64,000 nt of DNA, taken from positions 1,116,001 to 1,180,000 of the forward strand of contig NZ_CP063089.1 of assembly GCF_014931215.1 (NCBI RefSeq), read 5' to 3'. This document shows, one piece after another, positions 8,977 to 17,707 of the stretch (the stretch's first letter is position 1; each line of letters opens with the position of its first letter). The stretch is from Campylobacter sp. 2014D-0216. Lineage in GTDB: Bacteria > Campylobacterota > Campylobacteria > Campylobacterales > Campylobacteraceae. The notes beneath the pieces were generated by a model. That model did no database searches. It was not told the origin of the DNA and saw nothing but the letters and a program-made list of their open reading frames with translations. A program made the position numbers and the translations under genes.

Positions 8977-9753
8977 ATGGAAAAACCATCAATTCAAAAT
9001 CTAACCAATTTTTTGATTGAATACATCAGTATATTTTTAAGCGCGGGAACTTATACTGCTAGAGTTTCAAAATGTGTTAGCAGGATAGCTAATGCCTATG
9101 GTTATGAAATTAACATGAATTTTTTCTTTCACCACACCACACTTAATATTTTCGATAAGGATGATAACTCCATACAAAGAACCTATATCATACCTAATAA
9201 ATACGGTCATATTAATTTCAAACTAATTTTAGAACTTAGCGCATTAAGCTGGCAAATTCACGATCATCAATACAATCTAGAAGAAGCTAAGCTTTCTTTG
9301 TTAAAATTAAATCAACACCAAAACACTTCTTTTTTAGCCAACTTGTTTTTTGTTTCTATAGCTAATGCTGCATTTTGTAAACTTTTTGGTGGTGATTTAT
9401 ATGGGTGCTTGTTTGTATTTTTAGCTACCATAGTCGGTTTTAGCCTGAGAATTTCACTCACAAAAATCAAAATAGATTTAAGAATTCAATACATTCTTTG
9501 TTCGTTTTTGTCCTCTTCTATTGTCTTTTTAGGAGTTGACTTAAAGCTCATACAAGAAGCTAATATTGCCTTGGGCTCTAGTATTTTATATTTAATTCCT
9601 GGGGTTTATTTTATAAACTCCATTATTGATATTTTAAAAGACCACATACTCATGGGCTTTAGTCGCATTATTAGCGTGGCTATACTTGTTTGCTGTATAG
9701 CGATTGGAATTTATACTACTTTGAGTATTAATGATTTTGGGATTTTAAGATGA
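8977..9753 (+). CDS. Threonine/serine exporter ThrE, N-terminal type subunit
   Basis: A 258-aa protein of the ThrE family. The soluble N-terminal domain contains the typical opening FLSAGTYTARVSKCVSRIANAYG; about five membrane helices follow from residue 115 on. In C. glutamicum ThrE this and the next protein are one polypeptide; here they are separate genes overlapping by 4 bases (ATGA), which implies a heteromeric transporter. The role is amino acid or small dicarboxylate export; the substrate is inferred. I recall Cj1166c as homologue. Confidence 0.85.
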   Translation: MEKPSIQNLTNFLIEYISIFLSAGTYTARVSKCVSRIANAYGYEINMNFFFHHTTLNIFDKDDNSIQRTYIIPNKYGHINFKLILELSALSWQIHDHQYNLEEAKLSLLKLNQHQNTSFLANLFFVSIANAAFCKLFGGDLYGCLFVFLATIVGFSLRISLTKIKIDLRIQYILCSFLSSSIVFLGVDLKLIQEANIALGSSILYLIPGVYFINSIIDILKDHILMGFSRIISVAILVCCIAIGIYTTLSINDFGILR

Positions 9754-10262
9754 TTGATTATGGTTCTATTTTTTGGGATATGTTTTTTGCAGCTTTGACA
9801 GGATTTGGTTTTGCTTTTGTATGCAACCCTCCTTTTAAAACTCTCATACTTTCAGCTTTTTTAGCTGCTATTGCACATGGGCTACGCTTTACCCTGATGG
9901 CTTATTTTGGTTTTCAAACTTTAGCTATTGCTACTTTTATAGCTTCATTTAGCATTGGATGTCTTGGCTTATTTTTAGCAAAAATTTTCAAAACACCCGC
10001 TGAAATCATAGCTTTCCCTGCACTTATACCCATGATACCTGGAATTTATGCTTATAAAGCAATTTTATATCTAATTTCATTTATACGTTCAGAAGATATC
10101 AACGAAAAAACTAATTTCTTGATTCAATTTTTTGATTATTTTTTAACAACCCTATCAGTAACACTAGCGCTAGCAGTAGGTGTAAGCGTGACTTTATTAT
10201 TATTTTTTGAGCAAAGCTTTATGATGACAAGAAATGCAAAAAAAGGTAAAAATCACGACTAA
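9750..10262 (+). CDS. Threonine/serine exporter ThrE, C-terminal type subunit
   Basis: A 170-aa membrane protein with about five helices, matching the second half of ThrE-type exporters (motif FPALIPMIPGIYAYKA). The start overlaps the preceding gene by 4 bases. Its last codons lie inside the terminator palindrome shared with convergent argS, so its tail NHD equals the ArgS tail. Confidence 0.83.
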   Translation: MIDYGSIFWDMFFAALTGFGFAFVCNPPFKTLILSAFLAAIAHGLRFTLMAYFGFQTLAIATFIASFSIGCLGLFLAKIFKTPAEIIAFPALIPMIPGIYAYKAILYLISFIRSEDINEKTNFLIQFFDYFLTTLSVTLALAVGVSVTLLLFFEQSFMMTRNAKKGKNHD

Positions 10263-10276
10263 AATCAGTCGTGATT
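10251..10276. terminator. Bidirectional terminator spanning both stop codons of thrE-C and argS
   Basis: Perfect stem AATCACGACT / AGTCGTGATT with loop AAAATC, flanked by A-rich and T-rich runs in both directions. It covers the 3' ends of both convergent genes, whose stop codons are only 2 bases apart, and encodes NHD-stop on each strand. Confidence 0.8.
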
Positions 10277-11860
10277 CATTTTATTCTTTGCTTCTATACC
10301 CATAAGCGCAAAAGCGGTTTTTATGCTTAAAGCACACACAGCAAAAAGTTTCAAAAGCTCATCTTCGTTGCTTGATCCCACAACTTTATTTTCATTGTAA
10401 AATTTATGAAATAAAGCAGCTAAGTTTTTTAAATAATCAGGAATTTTTTGCAACGCTCTTGACTCAAATGCATCATTAAGCACTGCTTTTAAATTTAAAC
10501 TTTCAAACAAAAGATTCATACCATCTTCGTTAAGATTTTCAAATTTAGCATGCATTACATCATCAACACTTTTACCAGCCTTTGCAAATACTTGATGAAT
10601 TCTTGCATGAGCATAATTAATATAATACACAGGGTTGGAACTGTCTTCTTTTTTAAACTCATCAACATCAAATTCTAGATGCGTATCGCATTTTTTACTA
10701 ATAAAAATATACCTTAATACATCACTTCCTAGCTCTTCTAAAACATCACCCATTAAGATGAAATTTCCCGCTCTTTTACTCATCTTATAAGGCTCACCAT
10801 TTTTCAATAATGAAACCATTTGTGCCAAAATAATCTCAAGTTTTTGACTATCGTGTCCTAAAAACTCCATAGCAGCTTTCATTCTAGCTATATAGCCATG
10901 ATGATCAGCTCCCCAGATATTGATACATTTATCATAAGAACGACTCATTTTATCTTTATGATAAACTATATCAGCTGCTAAATAAGTTCCCTTTCCATCA
11001 TCTTTAATAATCACACGATCTTTTTCATCACCTTTAGCACTCGAAGCAAGCCAAATTTTGCCATCTTGCTCATAGGTACCGCCGTGTTCTTTTAAAGCTT
11101 TTAAGGTGTTTTCTAACTCACTATAATAACTTGTCTCACTCACATAAGTATCGATTGTTATTTTCGCATCTGCTAAATTTTGCTTAATGATTTTTAGCAT
11201 TTTATCTTTAGCCCAAAGAGCTAGTGATGCGATATTATCTTCGGTGAAAAAATCTTTTTCAAATTCAGCAAAAGCTTCTTTTGCAGTATCTATGATATAT
11301 TCACCTTTGTAATATTCTTCTGGGTATATCACCTGCTCATTTAAACAATGCTCTTTCACCGCAAGCAATATAGAAAGCCCTAAAAGATAAATTTGATTTC
11401 CCGCATCATTAACATAATACTCTGTATCAAATTTATATCCTAAATGTCTAGCAACTCTAGTTAAGGTATCACCAAAAATAGCACCTCTAGCATGTCCTAT
11501 GTGCAAAGGTCCTGTTGGATTAGCGCTAACATACTCTAGTAAAAAACTTTCGTTTTTTGTCTCATCTTTGGCAAAATTTTCTCCATCGCTCAAAGCTTGT
11601 GTTGCTAAAGAATTTAAAAAAGACTTAGAAAGTTTAAAATTAACATAACCATTTAAAGCTTCTACACTCTCAAAACACTCACAGTCTTTTAGTTTAGCAA
11701 CAATATCATTAGCAATCATCATAGGATTTTGCTTCAACTCTTTAGCTAAAGAAAAAGCTAAAGGTGTTGCAAAATGGGCTAAATTTTTATTTTTAGGATT
11801 CTCTAGGATAAAATCTCTTCCTAGTTTTTCTTTGATTTCCTTATAAACTAAAGTTTTCAA
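10265..11860 (-). CDS. argS: Arginyl-tRNA synthetase
   Basis: A class I aminoacyl-tRNA synthetase of 531 aa that charges tRNA-Arg. HIGH motif in PTGPLHIGHARGA; KMSK motif in PYKMSKRAGNF; the N-terminal additional domain (contacting the tRNA elbow) and C-terminal anticodon-binding DALR-type domain ending in IKTAFALMGIEAK are both present. It is the last gene of the run starting at rpsB and lies 9 bases after tatA. Confidence 0.97.
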   Translation of the reverse strand: MKTLVYKEIKEKLGRDFILENPKNKNLAHFATPLAFSLAKELKQNPMMIANDIVAKLKDCECFESVEALNGYVNFKLSKSFLNSLATQALSDGENFAKDETKNESFLLEYVSANPTGPLHIGHARGAIFGDTLTRVARHLGYKFDTEYYVNDAGNQIYLLGLSILLAVKEHCLNEQVIYPEEYYKGEYIIDTAKEAFAEFEKDFFTEDNIASLALWAKDKMLKIIKQNLADAKITIDTYVSETSYYSELENTLKALKEHGGTYEQDGKIWLASSAKGDEKDRVIIKDDGKGTYLAADIVYHKDKMSRSYDKCINIWGADHHGYIARMKAAMEFLGHDSQKLEIILAQMVSLLKNGEPYKMSKRAGNFILMGDVLEELGSDVLRYIFISKKCDTHLEFDVDEFKKEDSSNPVYYINYAHARIHQVFAKAGKSVDDVMHAKFENLNEDGMNLLFESLNLKAVLNDAFESRALQKIPDYLKNLAALFHKFYNENKVVGSSNEDELLKLFAVCALSIKTAFALMGIEAKNKMNHD

Positions 11861-11869
11861 TTTTATACC

Positions 11870-12109
11870 TTAAGCTTTTTTTACTTCTTCATTATTTTCT
11901 TTTACAAGCACATCTTTTTCGTTGATTTTTTCAATTTTTTGTGCATCATCTTGAACGATTTTTTTATCATCATCGGTATTCATCTCATCTTTAAAGGTTT
12001 TAATACCTTTTCCCAAACCCTTAGCAAGTTCTGGAATTTTTTTAGCACCAAAAAGTAACACTACTATCAGTAAGATAATCAACCATTGGGTTCCACTTGG
12101 CATATGCAT
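11870..12109 (-). CDS. tatA: Sec-independent (Tat) translocase subunit TatA
   Basis: A 79-aa protein with one N-terminal membrane helix ([20 protein letters not shown]), a hinge, an amphipathic helix ([15 protein letters not shown]) and a charged acidic tail. TatA forms the variable pore for folded, twin-arginine proteins; PetA and the SpdH-like flavoprotein in this window are predicted substrates. RBS AAAGGAG overlaps the end of gmk. ATG codons at 12109 and 12103 are both possible starts. Confidence 0.95.
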   Translation of the reverse strand: MHMPSGTQWLIILLIVVLLFGAKKIPELAKGLGKGIKTFKDEMNTDDDKKIVQDDAQKIEKINEKDVLVKENNEEVKKA

Positions 12110-12110
12110 T

Positions 12111-12725
12111 TTATTCTCCTTTATTCCATTGAATTTGAATTTGTTTTAAATCATGTTTTTTACTTTTTAACTTTGAAGCTTCAAAAATTGCTTCTAGTTG
12201 CTTATAGCTTTTTTCAAGATCATCATTAATAATTAAAAAATCATACTGATCTAAATAAGCCATTTCATCACTAGCATTTTCTAATCTTTTGCTAATATCT
12301 TCTATTTTATCAGTATTTCGCTTAAGCAATCTTTTTTCAAGCTCTTTTTTATTTTTTGTGGTAATAAACACTGAAGTGATGCAATCTGCCATTTTTTCTC
12401 TAGCAATGCAATACCCTTGCACATCGATATCAAAAACAACACTTTTGCCTTCTTTTAAAGCCTGTTTTACAGGTATCAATGAGGTGCCATAGTAGTTTTT
12501 ATGCACTAAAGCCCACTCTAAAAACTCGCCTTTTTCAATACCCTGTTTAAATTCTTCTTGGGTGATAAAATAATAATCCACTCCGTGTTTTTCGTTTTCT
12601 CTAGGAGCTCTTGTTGTACTTGAAATAGAAAAATAAATATTATCTTTTTCTTTAAAAAGCCTTTGAAGCAAGGTGCTTTTACCCGCTCCGCTTGGCCCTG
12701 AAATGATCAAAATCTGCCCGCTCAA
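12111..12725 (-). CDS. gmk: Guanylate kinase
   Basis: A 204-aa enzyme converting GMP to GDP. P-loop [10 protein letters not shown] at residues 10-19; GMP-binding segment [18 protein letters not shown]. The likely start is TTG at 12725, whose TTGA overlaps the stop codon of the upstream acidic protein, with GAGG upstream; this implies translational coupling. Confidence 0.95.
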   Translation of the reverse strand: MSGQILIISGPSGAGKSTLLQRLFKEKDNIYFSISSTTRAPRENEKHGVDYYFITQEEFKQGIEKGEFLEWALVHKNYYGTSLIPVKQALKEGKSVVFDIDVQGYCIAREKMADCITSVFITTKNKKELEKRLLKRNTDKIEDISKRLENASDEMAYLDQYDFLIINDDLEKSYKQLEAIFEASKLKSKKHDLKQIQIQWNKGE

Positions 12726-14218
12726 TGTTTATCCTCATCAAAGCTTATATTGATATTTATATTCATCTTCATACCTTTTAAAGCTGCTTTTAAGGTATCA
12801 TCAGTGATACTTGAAGTGATAGTTTGCGCTATGCTTTTGCTTAACTCATTTACCATTTCATCATCTTGTGGCTCTTGTGATTTTTCTACATTGCTTGTCT
12901 TTTCTTCTTTAGCAGCTAAGCTAGCTACAGCTAACTCTTCGCCCAAAGCAAGCATAATATCACTTTCGCTTAAATTCGCAAATTCATCTTGCTCTTCTAT
13001 ATTTTCTTCTATATTTTCTTCTATATTTTCTTCTATATTTTCTTCTATATTTTCTTCTATATTTTCTTCTATATTTTCTTCTATATTTTCTTCTATATTT
13101 TCTTCTATATTTTCTTCTATATTTTCTTCTATATTTTCTTCTATATTTTCTTCTATATTTTCTTCTATATTTTCTTCTATATTTTCTTCTACAATGTCAC
13201 CTAACTGCTCATCATTATTGCTAAGTTCTTGGTTATCAAAATCTTGCATTAATTCCTCATCAAGACCGTTAAGCTCCTCATCAAGCTCATCAATGGCTGC
13301 AAGTTCTTCTTTAATTTTATCTTGAGTACTTAACTCCTCTTCAGGCTCAAAATCCATAGCCTCATCTTCTAAAAGCTCTTCCACTAAAGGTTCTTTTTCA
13401 TCGGCTGGAATTTCTTCATCTTTTTCCTCTCCGATAAATTGAGCATCACCTGGCAAGTCATCAAAATTCATTTCTTTTTCAACCACTTCTTCAACTACAG
13501 GTAAGTCTTCTAAGGAATCAAAAGACGCCGGGGCTTCATCTACATTTTCATCTACATTTTCATCTACATTTTCATCTACATTTTCATCTACATTTTCATC
13601 TACATTTTCATCTACATTTTCATCTACATTTTCATCTTGGAAATCAGCTAAAAGCAAATCATCTTCTAGTTGCTTATCTTCCAATCCACTTGCAGCTAAA
13701 GAACCATCCTCTGATTTTAACTCACTGTCTAAACTATCTTCAAAAAACTCTTCTTGCAAGCTTAAATCTTCTTCGCTTAAATTCTCTTCATGCTCAGACA
13801 AATCAATACCTTCAAGCAATTCATTACCATCTAAAGGTGTATCTTTATCTATTAACACATCATCTCCATCGTCAAAACTTAACTCATCTTCACTCAAATC
13901 TTCTTTTTTATCATCAACCACCAAAGCACTACCCTCACCTAAAAGCTCAATAAAATCAGTAGGTAAAAATGGTTTATACAAGCATTCAACACCATCTATT
14001 TTTTCCTGATTTCTAGGTAATAAATATATCAATCTAGTACATTTATCTTTTAACTCATCTAAATTAGCTTCTATATCATGATCTAATATAATTACATCAT
14101 AAAATTCCTCGAGTTCATCAGTTGTTAAAACTTCTTCAAAATCATAGCCTAGCTTTTGAACTCCTAAACTAACTAGCTTTGAAACAGCTGTATTAGAATT
14201 TATGAGTAAAACCTTCAT
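12722..14218 (-). CDS. Highly acidic repeat protein with degenerate receiver-like N-terminus
   Basis: About 498 aa. Residues 1-95 look like a CheY-like receiver (MKVLLINSNTAVSKLV, FYDVIILDHD, C-terminal YKPFLPTDFIELL). The middle is extremely rich in Asp and Glu and contains two arrays: 8 DENV units (13537-13632) and 16 EENI units (12994-13185). The C-terminus ([21 protein letters not shown]) is a separate conserved-looking tail. The ATG at 14218 is preferred over 14224 because GGGAG sits directly against the first. It lies between fliR and gmk, as does C. jejuni Cj1178c, which I recall as a highly acidic protein of unknown function. A regulatory or scaffold role near the flagellum is only a guess. 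Confidence 0.85.
   Translation of the reverse strand: MKVLLINSNTAVSKLVSLGVQKLGYDFEEVLTTDELEEFYDVIILDHDIEANLDELKDKCTRLIYLLPRNQEKIDGVECLYKPFLPTDFIELLGEGSALVVDDKKEDLSEDELSFDDGDDVLIDKDTPLDGNELLEGIDLSEHEENLSEEDLSLQEEFFEDSLDSELKSEDGSLAASGLEDKQLEDDLLLADFQDENVDENVDENVDENVDENVDENVDENVDENVDEAPASFDSLEDLPVVEEVVEKEMNFDDLPGDAQFIGEEKDEEIPADEKEPLVEELLEDEAMDFEPEEELSTQDKIKEELAAIDELDEELNGLDEELMQDFDNQELSNNDEQLGDIVEENIEENIEENIEENIEENIEENIEENIEENIEENIEENIEENIEENIEENIEENIEENIEENIEEQDEFANLSESDIMLALGEELAVASLAAKEEKTSNVEKSQEPQDDEMVNELSKSIAQTITSSITDDTLKAALKGMKMNININISFDEDKH
12994..13185 (-). repeat. Sixteen perfect tandem copies of a 12-bp unit encoding EENI
   Basis: The unit is CTTCTATATTTT on the plus strand (GAAGAAAATATA in sense). 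All 16 copies are identical and a 17th diverged copy follows at 13186-13197. Because the unit is 12 bp, copy-number change keeps the reading frame. Perfect identity suggests recent expansion or frequent slippage. Confidence 0.98.
13537..13632 (-). repeat. Eight perfect tandem copies of a 12-bp unit encoding DENV
   Basis: The unit is CATCTACATTTT on the plus strand (GATGAAAATGTA in sense). It differs from the EENI unit at two of 12 bases, so both arrays probably derive from one ancestral unit. In-frame, as above. Confidence 0.98.
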
Positions 14219-14275
14219 TATCATCTCCCGTATAAAGAAATATCTTATTTTAAAACATTTTTAATTATTTATTGC

Positions 14276-15047
14276 TTATATATTAAAAAATAATAACTCC
14301 ATATGTTCAAAACTTTTAATCATAAGACTTTTAAAATACTGCATCATAATCATCAAAATGGCAATCAATACCGCAAAAGATAAAAATATCTTAATAGGAT
14401 AACCTACCACCAAAAGATTAAATTGAGGCATAGTTTTCATAAGCATACCAAAAATCACATCTGAAAGCAAAGATATTGCTAAGATTGGAAATGCCATCGA
14501 AAAACCCAATACAAAGATATTAACCATAGCTTTATTTAAATAAAGCATTAAATTTTCATGTGGGTAAAATCCACCCAAGCTAATATACTCTAACGAATTA
14601 GAGATAAAAAGCAAAATCAAATGGTGTCCATCAAAAGCCAAAAAAACAAGCAAAGCAAGCAAATTTAAAATTTGTGATATCACGGGTGTATTAGCACCGG
14701 TTGTTGGATCCATAACACTAGCCATAGAAAAACCCATAGTAAAAGAAACTTGCTCACCTGCCATTTGTAAAATAGCAAATGTCATTTGCAAAATAAGTCC
14801 AGCAATCATACCAAAAAGCACTTCTGCTAAAAGATATAAAATAAAAAAAGAATCAGGACTAGTTCCCTCTAGTCTTGCTAATGGATATAAAAACATTGTA
14901 AAAAATAATACCAAGGTTGTTTTTACCACCAAAGGAATGTTATTATGTGAAAAAAATGGAAAAAAAAACAATCAAACCACTCATTCTAGCAAATAAAAGC
15001 ATGAAAATGACTACATTTTCATCACCTAAATATTTAACAAATTCCAT
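14276..15047 (-). pseudogene. fliR: Flagellar export protein FliR, frameshifted at a T9 run in this sequence
   Basis: FliR is an inner-membrane component of the flagellar type III export gate. The natural start is ATG at 15047, giving MEFVKYLGDENVVIFMLLFA and ARMSGLIVFF; that frame stops after 34 residues. The rest of FliR (PFFSHNNIPLVVKTT onward, five or more helices, ending FEHMELLFFNI) continues in another frame. The switch lies at nine A on the plus strand, 14960-14968. Eight would restore one frame of 256 aa, the usual FliR length, with the conserved Pro in place. Causes could be sequencing error, true mutation, phase variation or slippage. It overlaps the upstream ABC gene by 14 bases. 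Confidence 0.88.
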
Positions 15048-15669
15048 GATTGCTTAAGTGAAATACCTTGTCGCATTTTTTTGCAAGCTCATGATCATGT
15101 GTAACAAAAACCAAAGCTGCATTGTTTTCTTTAACATAATCAATCAAAATATCCATAACGTTTAAGGCATTTTTATAATCTAAATTTCCCGTAGCTTCAT
15201 CAGCAAAAATAATCTTAGGTTTTTTAGTCAACACCCTAGCTATACTTACTCTTTGCTGTTGACCACCACTTAGTTTTGTGATTTTTTGATGCATTAAATT
15301 TGCAATATCAAGTTTATCTAGTAGTTTATAATCAATACTTTGCTCACTTAAAATACTAGCAAGCTCTATATTTTCTAAAGCCAAAAAACCTTTAAATAAA
15401 TAATGCATTTGAAAAATGATACCAAAATCTTTTCTGCGAATTTGCAACAAAGCATCATCATTTAATGTGTAAAGATCTTGATTGTGATAAAAAATTTTCC
15501 CCGACTGTGGTTTTAATAGAGTGGATAAAATATGCAAAAGAGTGGATTTACCACATCCACTACTTCCTTGTATCGCAATACAATCTTTTGCATTTATAGT
15601 AAAATTTAGGTTTTCAAAAAGCGGAATATCAAAACTGTGGCTTAAATTTTCCGCTTTTAAAAGTTCCAT
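15034..15669 (-). CDS. ABC transporter ATP-binding protein, LolD/MacB-like
   Basis: A 211-aa ATPase subunit. Walker A GSSGCGKSTL, signature LSGGQQQRVSIARVL, Walker B KIIFADEATGNLD and switch His in VFVTHDHE are intact. The EATGNLD form is typical of the LolD/FtsE/MacB group that works with FtsX/LolC-type permeases. No permease is adjacent; a LolC-like permease lies at 58347-59549, but pairing is only inference. It sits 2 bases after tsf and overlaps fliR. I recall Cj1180c as homologue. Confidence 0.85.
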   Translation of the reverse strand: MELLKAENLSHSFDIPLFENLNFTINAKDCIAIQGSSGCGKSTLLHILSTLLKPQSGKIFYHNQDLYTLNDDALLQIRRKDFGIIFQMHYLFKGFLALENIELASILSEQSIDYKLLDKLDIANLMHQKITKLSGGQQQRVSIARVLTKKPKIIFADEATGNLDYKNALNVMDILIDYVKENNAALVFVTHDHELAKKCDKVFHLSNHGIC

Positions 15670-15671
15670 TG

Positions 15672-16748
15672 TTAACCAATTTGAGCAGCAACTTCAGCAG
15701 CAAAATCTTCGGTTTTCTTTTCTAAACCCTCGCCTACTTCGAAACGGATGAATTCAACTATTTTAATAGTTCCACCGAGTTCCTTTTCCTTCTCAGCGAT
15801 TACTTGTTCTATAGTTTTTTTATCATCCATTACATAAAACTGACCCATTAAAGTAAGTCTACTATCAAGTTGAGAGTTGTCTGCGATAAAACTGTTTAAT
15901 TTACCAGGAATGATATTAGGCCAAATTTTTTCAGGTTTACCTTGAGCTTGAAGTTCAGCCTTAATAGCTTCTTCAGCTGCTTGAATTACTTCTTGAGTTA
16001 GCTGTTTTCTACTTGCATATTTTGGAATTTTATGCTCTGGTTTGTTAGGATCTTTTAATCTTCTTCTCTCTTCGTTTTCTTTTTCTAACTCAGCAACTAA
16101 AGCTTTATATTCATTCTCTACAAAGTCCATATCAAGTTCTTCATAAGATAAATAACTTGGCTTCATTGCAGCAATATGCATACAAAGATGTTTTAAAAAG
16201 TCTCCACATTTACTAGCCGTAGCCTCGCTATCACAAGCAGCAGCGATAACTACACCCACACGACCATTAGTATGAATATAGCCATTTACTATACCATTAG
16301 CTTCAGCCTTTAAAGTAGCAAATCTTCTTACAACTAAATTTTCACCAATAGTTGCAATTTGACTTTTCAAATACTCTTCAAATTTAACACCATTAATTTC
16401 ACTTGAGTGTAATTCTTCTACGCTTTGAAGATTTTTACTCTGAATGTGTGCTGTTGCATCTTTTGTTAAAGCAATAAACTGCTCATTTTTAGCAACAAAG
16501 TCTGTCTCTGAATTAATTTCGCTTACTGTAGCACATTTAAAATCATCACTTACTTTTACGCTAACTAAGCCTTCAGCAGCCAAACGATCAGCTTTTTTAT
16601 CAGCTTTACCAAGACCTTTTTCTCTTAAAAGTTGCACTGCCTTTTCAAAATCACCATCAGTGTCTTTTAAAGCATTTTTACAATCCATCATACCTGCGCC
16701 AGTACTTTCGCGCAGTTCTTTTACCATTTGTGCAGTGATTTCAGCCAT
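15672..16748 (-). CDS. tsf: Translation elongation factor EF-Ts
   Basis: A 358-aa nucleotide exchange factor for EF-Tu. N-terminal UBA-like module with TGAGMMDCKNAL and the EF-Tu-contacting motif ETDFVAKNEQF near residue 80 are present. The start (ATG at 16748) shares a base with the rpsB stop, the classic rpsB-tsf arrangement. Confidence 0.97.
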   Translation of the reverse strand: MAEITAQMVKELRESTGAGMMDCKNALKDTDGDFEKAVQLLREKGLGKADKKADRLAAEGLVSVKVSDDFKCATVSEINSETDFVAKNEQFIALTKDATAHIQSKNLQSVEELHSSEINGVKFEEYLKSQIATIGENLVVRRFATLKAEANGIVNGYIHTNGRVGVVIAAACDSEATASKCGDFLKHLCMHIAAMKPSYLSYEELDMDFVENEYKALVAELEKENEERRRLKDPNKPEHKIPKYASRKQLTQEVIQAAEEAIKAELQAQGKPEKIWPNIIPGKLNSFIADNSQLDSRLTLMGQFYVMDDKKTIEQVIAEKEKELGGTIKIVEFIRFEVGEGLEKKTEDFAAEVAAQIG

Positions 16749-17533
16749 TACTCTTTATCTCCTTCAAAATCTTCTTCACTCATAGCTTCTTCTAAAACTT
16801 CTTTTTTTTCTTCTTCAGAGATTGGTTGCTCTTCACTTGCTTCACCATCTTGCTCTCTTAAAGCTTTACCCTCATTGATAGCTTCAGCCATTTCTTGACA
16901 GAAAAGTTGAACTGAACGAATTGCATCATCATTTCCTGGTATTGGATAATCAACTAAATCAGGATCGCAGTTTGTATCTAGTGGAGCAACCACAGGAATT
17001 TTTAATCTATTCGCTTCTTGTACTGCAATTTTTTCTTTCACAGTATCGATTACAAAAATCATATCCGGTTGAGTTTTCATGTATCTAATACCACCAAGAT
17101 ATGCTAGTAATTTTTCTTTTTTTCTTGTAAGCATTAAAGCTTCTTTTTTAGTTAAAAGTTTAATACTTCCATCTTCTTCCATTTTTTCTATTACTTCTAA
17201 TTTTCTAATAGATTGGCGGATTGTTCCAAAATTTGTCATCATACCACCAAGCCATCTATGATTTACATAAGGCATACCACATTTTTCAGCATACTCTTTA
17301 ATCGCTCCACCCGCTTGCTTTTTAGTGCCAACAAATAAAATTGTTTTACCTTCTGCAGCAGCATCGCGAACGATATTATATGTATATCTAAAATATCTAA
17401 GTGTTTTTTGTAAATCGATTACATAGATACCTTTTCTTTCACCAAAAATAAATTTTTTCATTTTTGGATTCCATCTTCTTGTTTGGTGTCCAAAGTGTAC
17501 ACCACACTCTAATAAATCTCTCATGCTTACCAT
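16748..17533 (-). CDS. rpsB: 30S ribosomal protein S2
   Basis: About 261 aa, beginning [20 protein letters not shown], the conserved S2 N-terminus, with [10 protein letters not shown] and [17 protein letters not shown] later, and an acidic C-terminal extension. The open frame extends upstream to 17578, but the ATG at 17533 has AAGGAG at correct spacing and matches the family. First gene of the minus-strand run to argS. Confidence 0.97.
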   Translation of the reverse strand: MVSMRDLLECGVHFGHQTRRWNPKMKKFIFGERKGIYVIDLQKTLRYFRYTYNIVRDAAAEGKTILFVGTKKQAGGAIKEYAEKCGMPYVNHRWLGGMMTNFGTIRQSIRKLEVIEKMEEDGSIKLLTKKEALMLTRKKEKLLAYLGGIRYMKTQPDMIFVIDTVKEKIAVQEANRLKIPVVAPLDTNCDPDLVDYPIPGNDDAIRSVQLFCQEMAEAINEGKALREQDGEASEEQPISEEEKKEVLEEAMSEEDFEGDKE

Positions 17534-17676
17534 GAAATTCTCCTTGAAATAAAATAATTTAGGTTTATTCCTCCGCATTCTTTAACCCATAAGCAACCTA
17601 ATAAGGAAATTAATGCGTGTGAAATGAAAGAATATTATATCAAATTTTATTTTATATTTAGCTTATTATTGAAGAA

Positions 17677-17700
17677 AAAGAACGCCTTAAGGCGTTCTTT
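17677..17700 (-). terminator. Rho-independent terminator of petABC
   Basis: Ten-bp perfect stem AAAGAACGCC / GGCGTTCTTT with a TTAA loop, followed on the minus strand by a T-rich run. It lies 8 bases after the petC stop and separates petC from the rpsB promoter region. Confidence 0.88.
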
Positions 17701-17707
17701 GAGTAAA

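Noticed and set aside
12994-13185. Possible CRISPR array
   Set aside because: Units are contiguous with no spacers and no cas genes; it is a coding microsatellite.
12989-13204. 71-codon plus-strand frame of repeated FYIF
   Set aside because: Pure product of the 12-bp repeat read antisense; not a gene.
12750-13325. 191-codon plus-strand open frame rich in Ser/Ile/Phe
   Set aside because: It is the antisense of the acidic repeat protein; the 12-bp repeat keeps all three antisense frames open. No RBS and no family.
16748-17578. Longer rpsB start at 17578
   Set aside because: The extra 15 residues do not match S2, while ATG 17533 has an ideal RBS.
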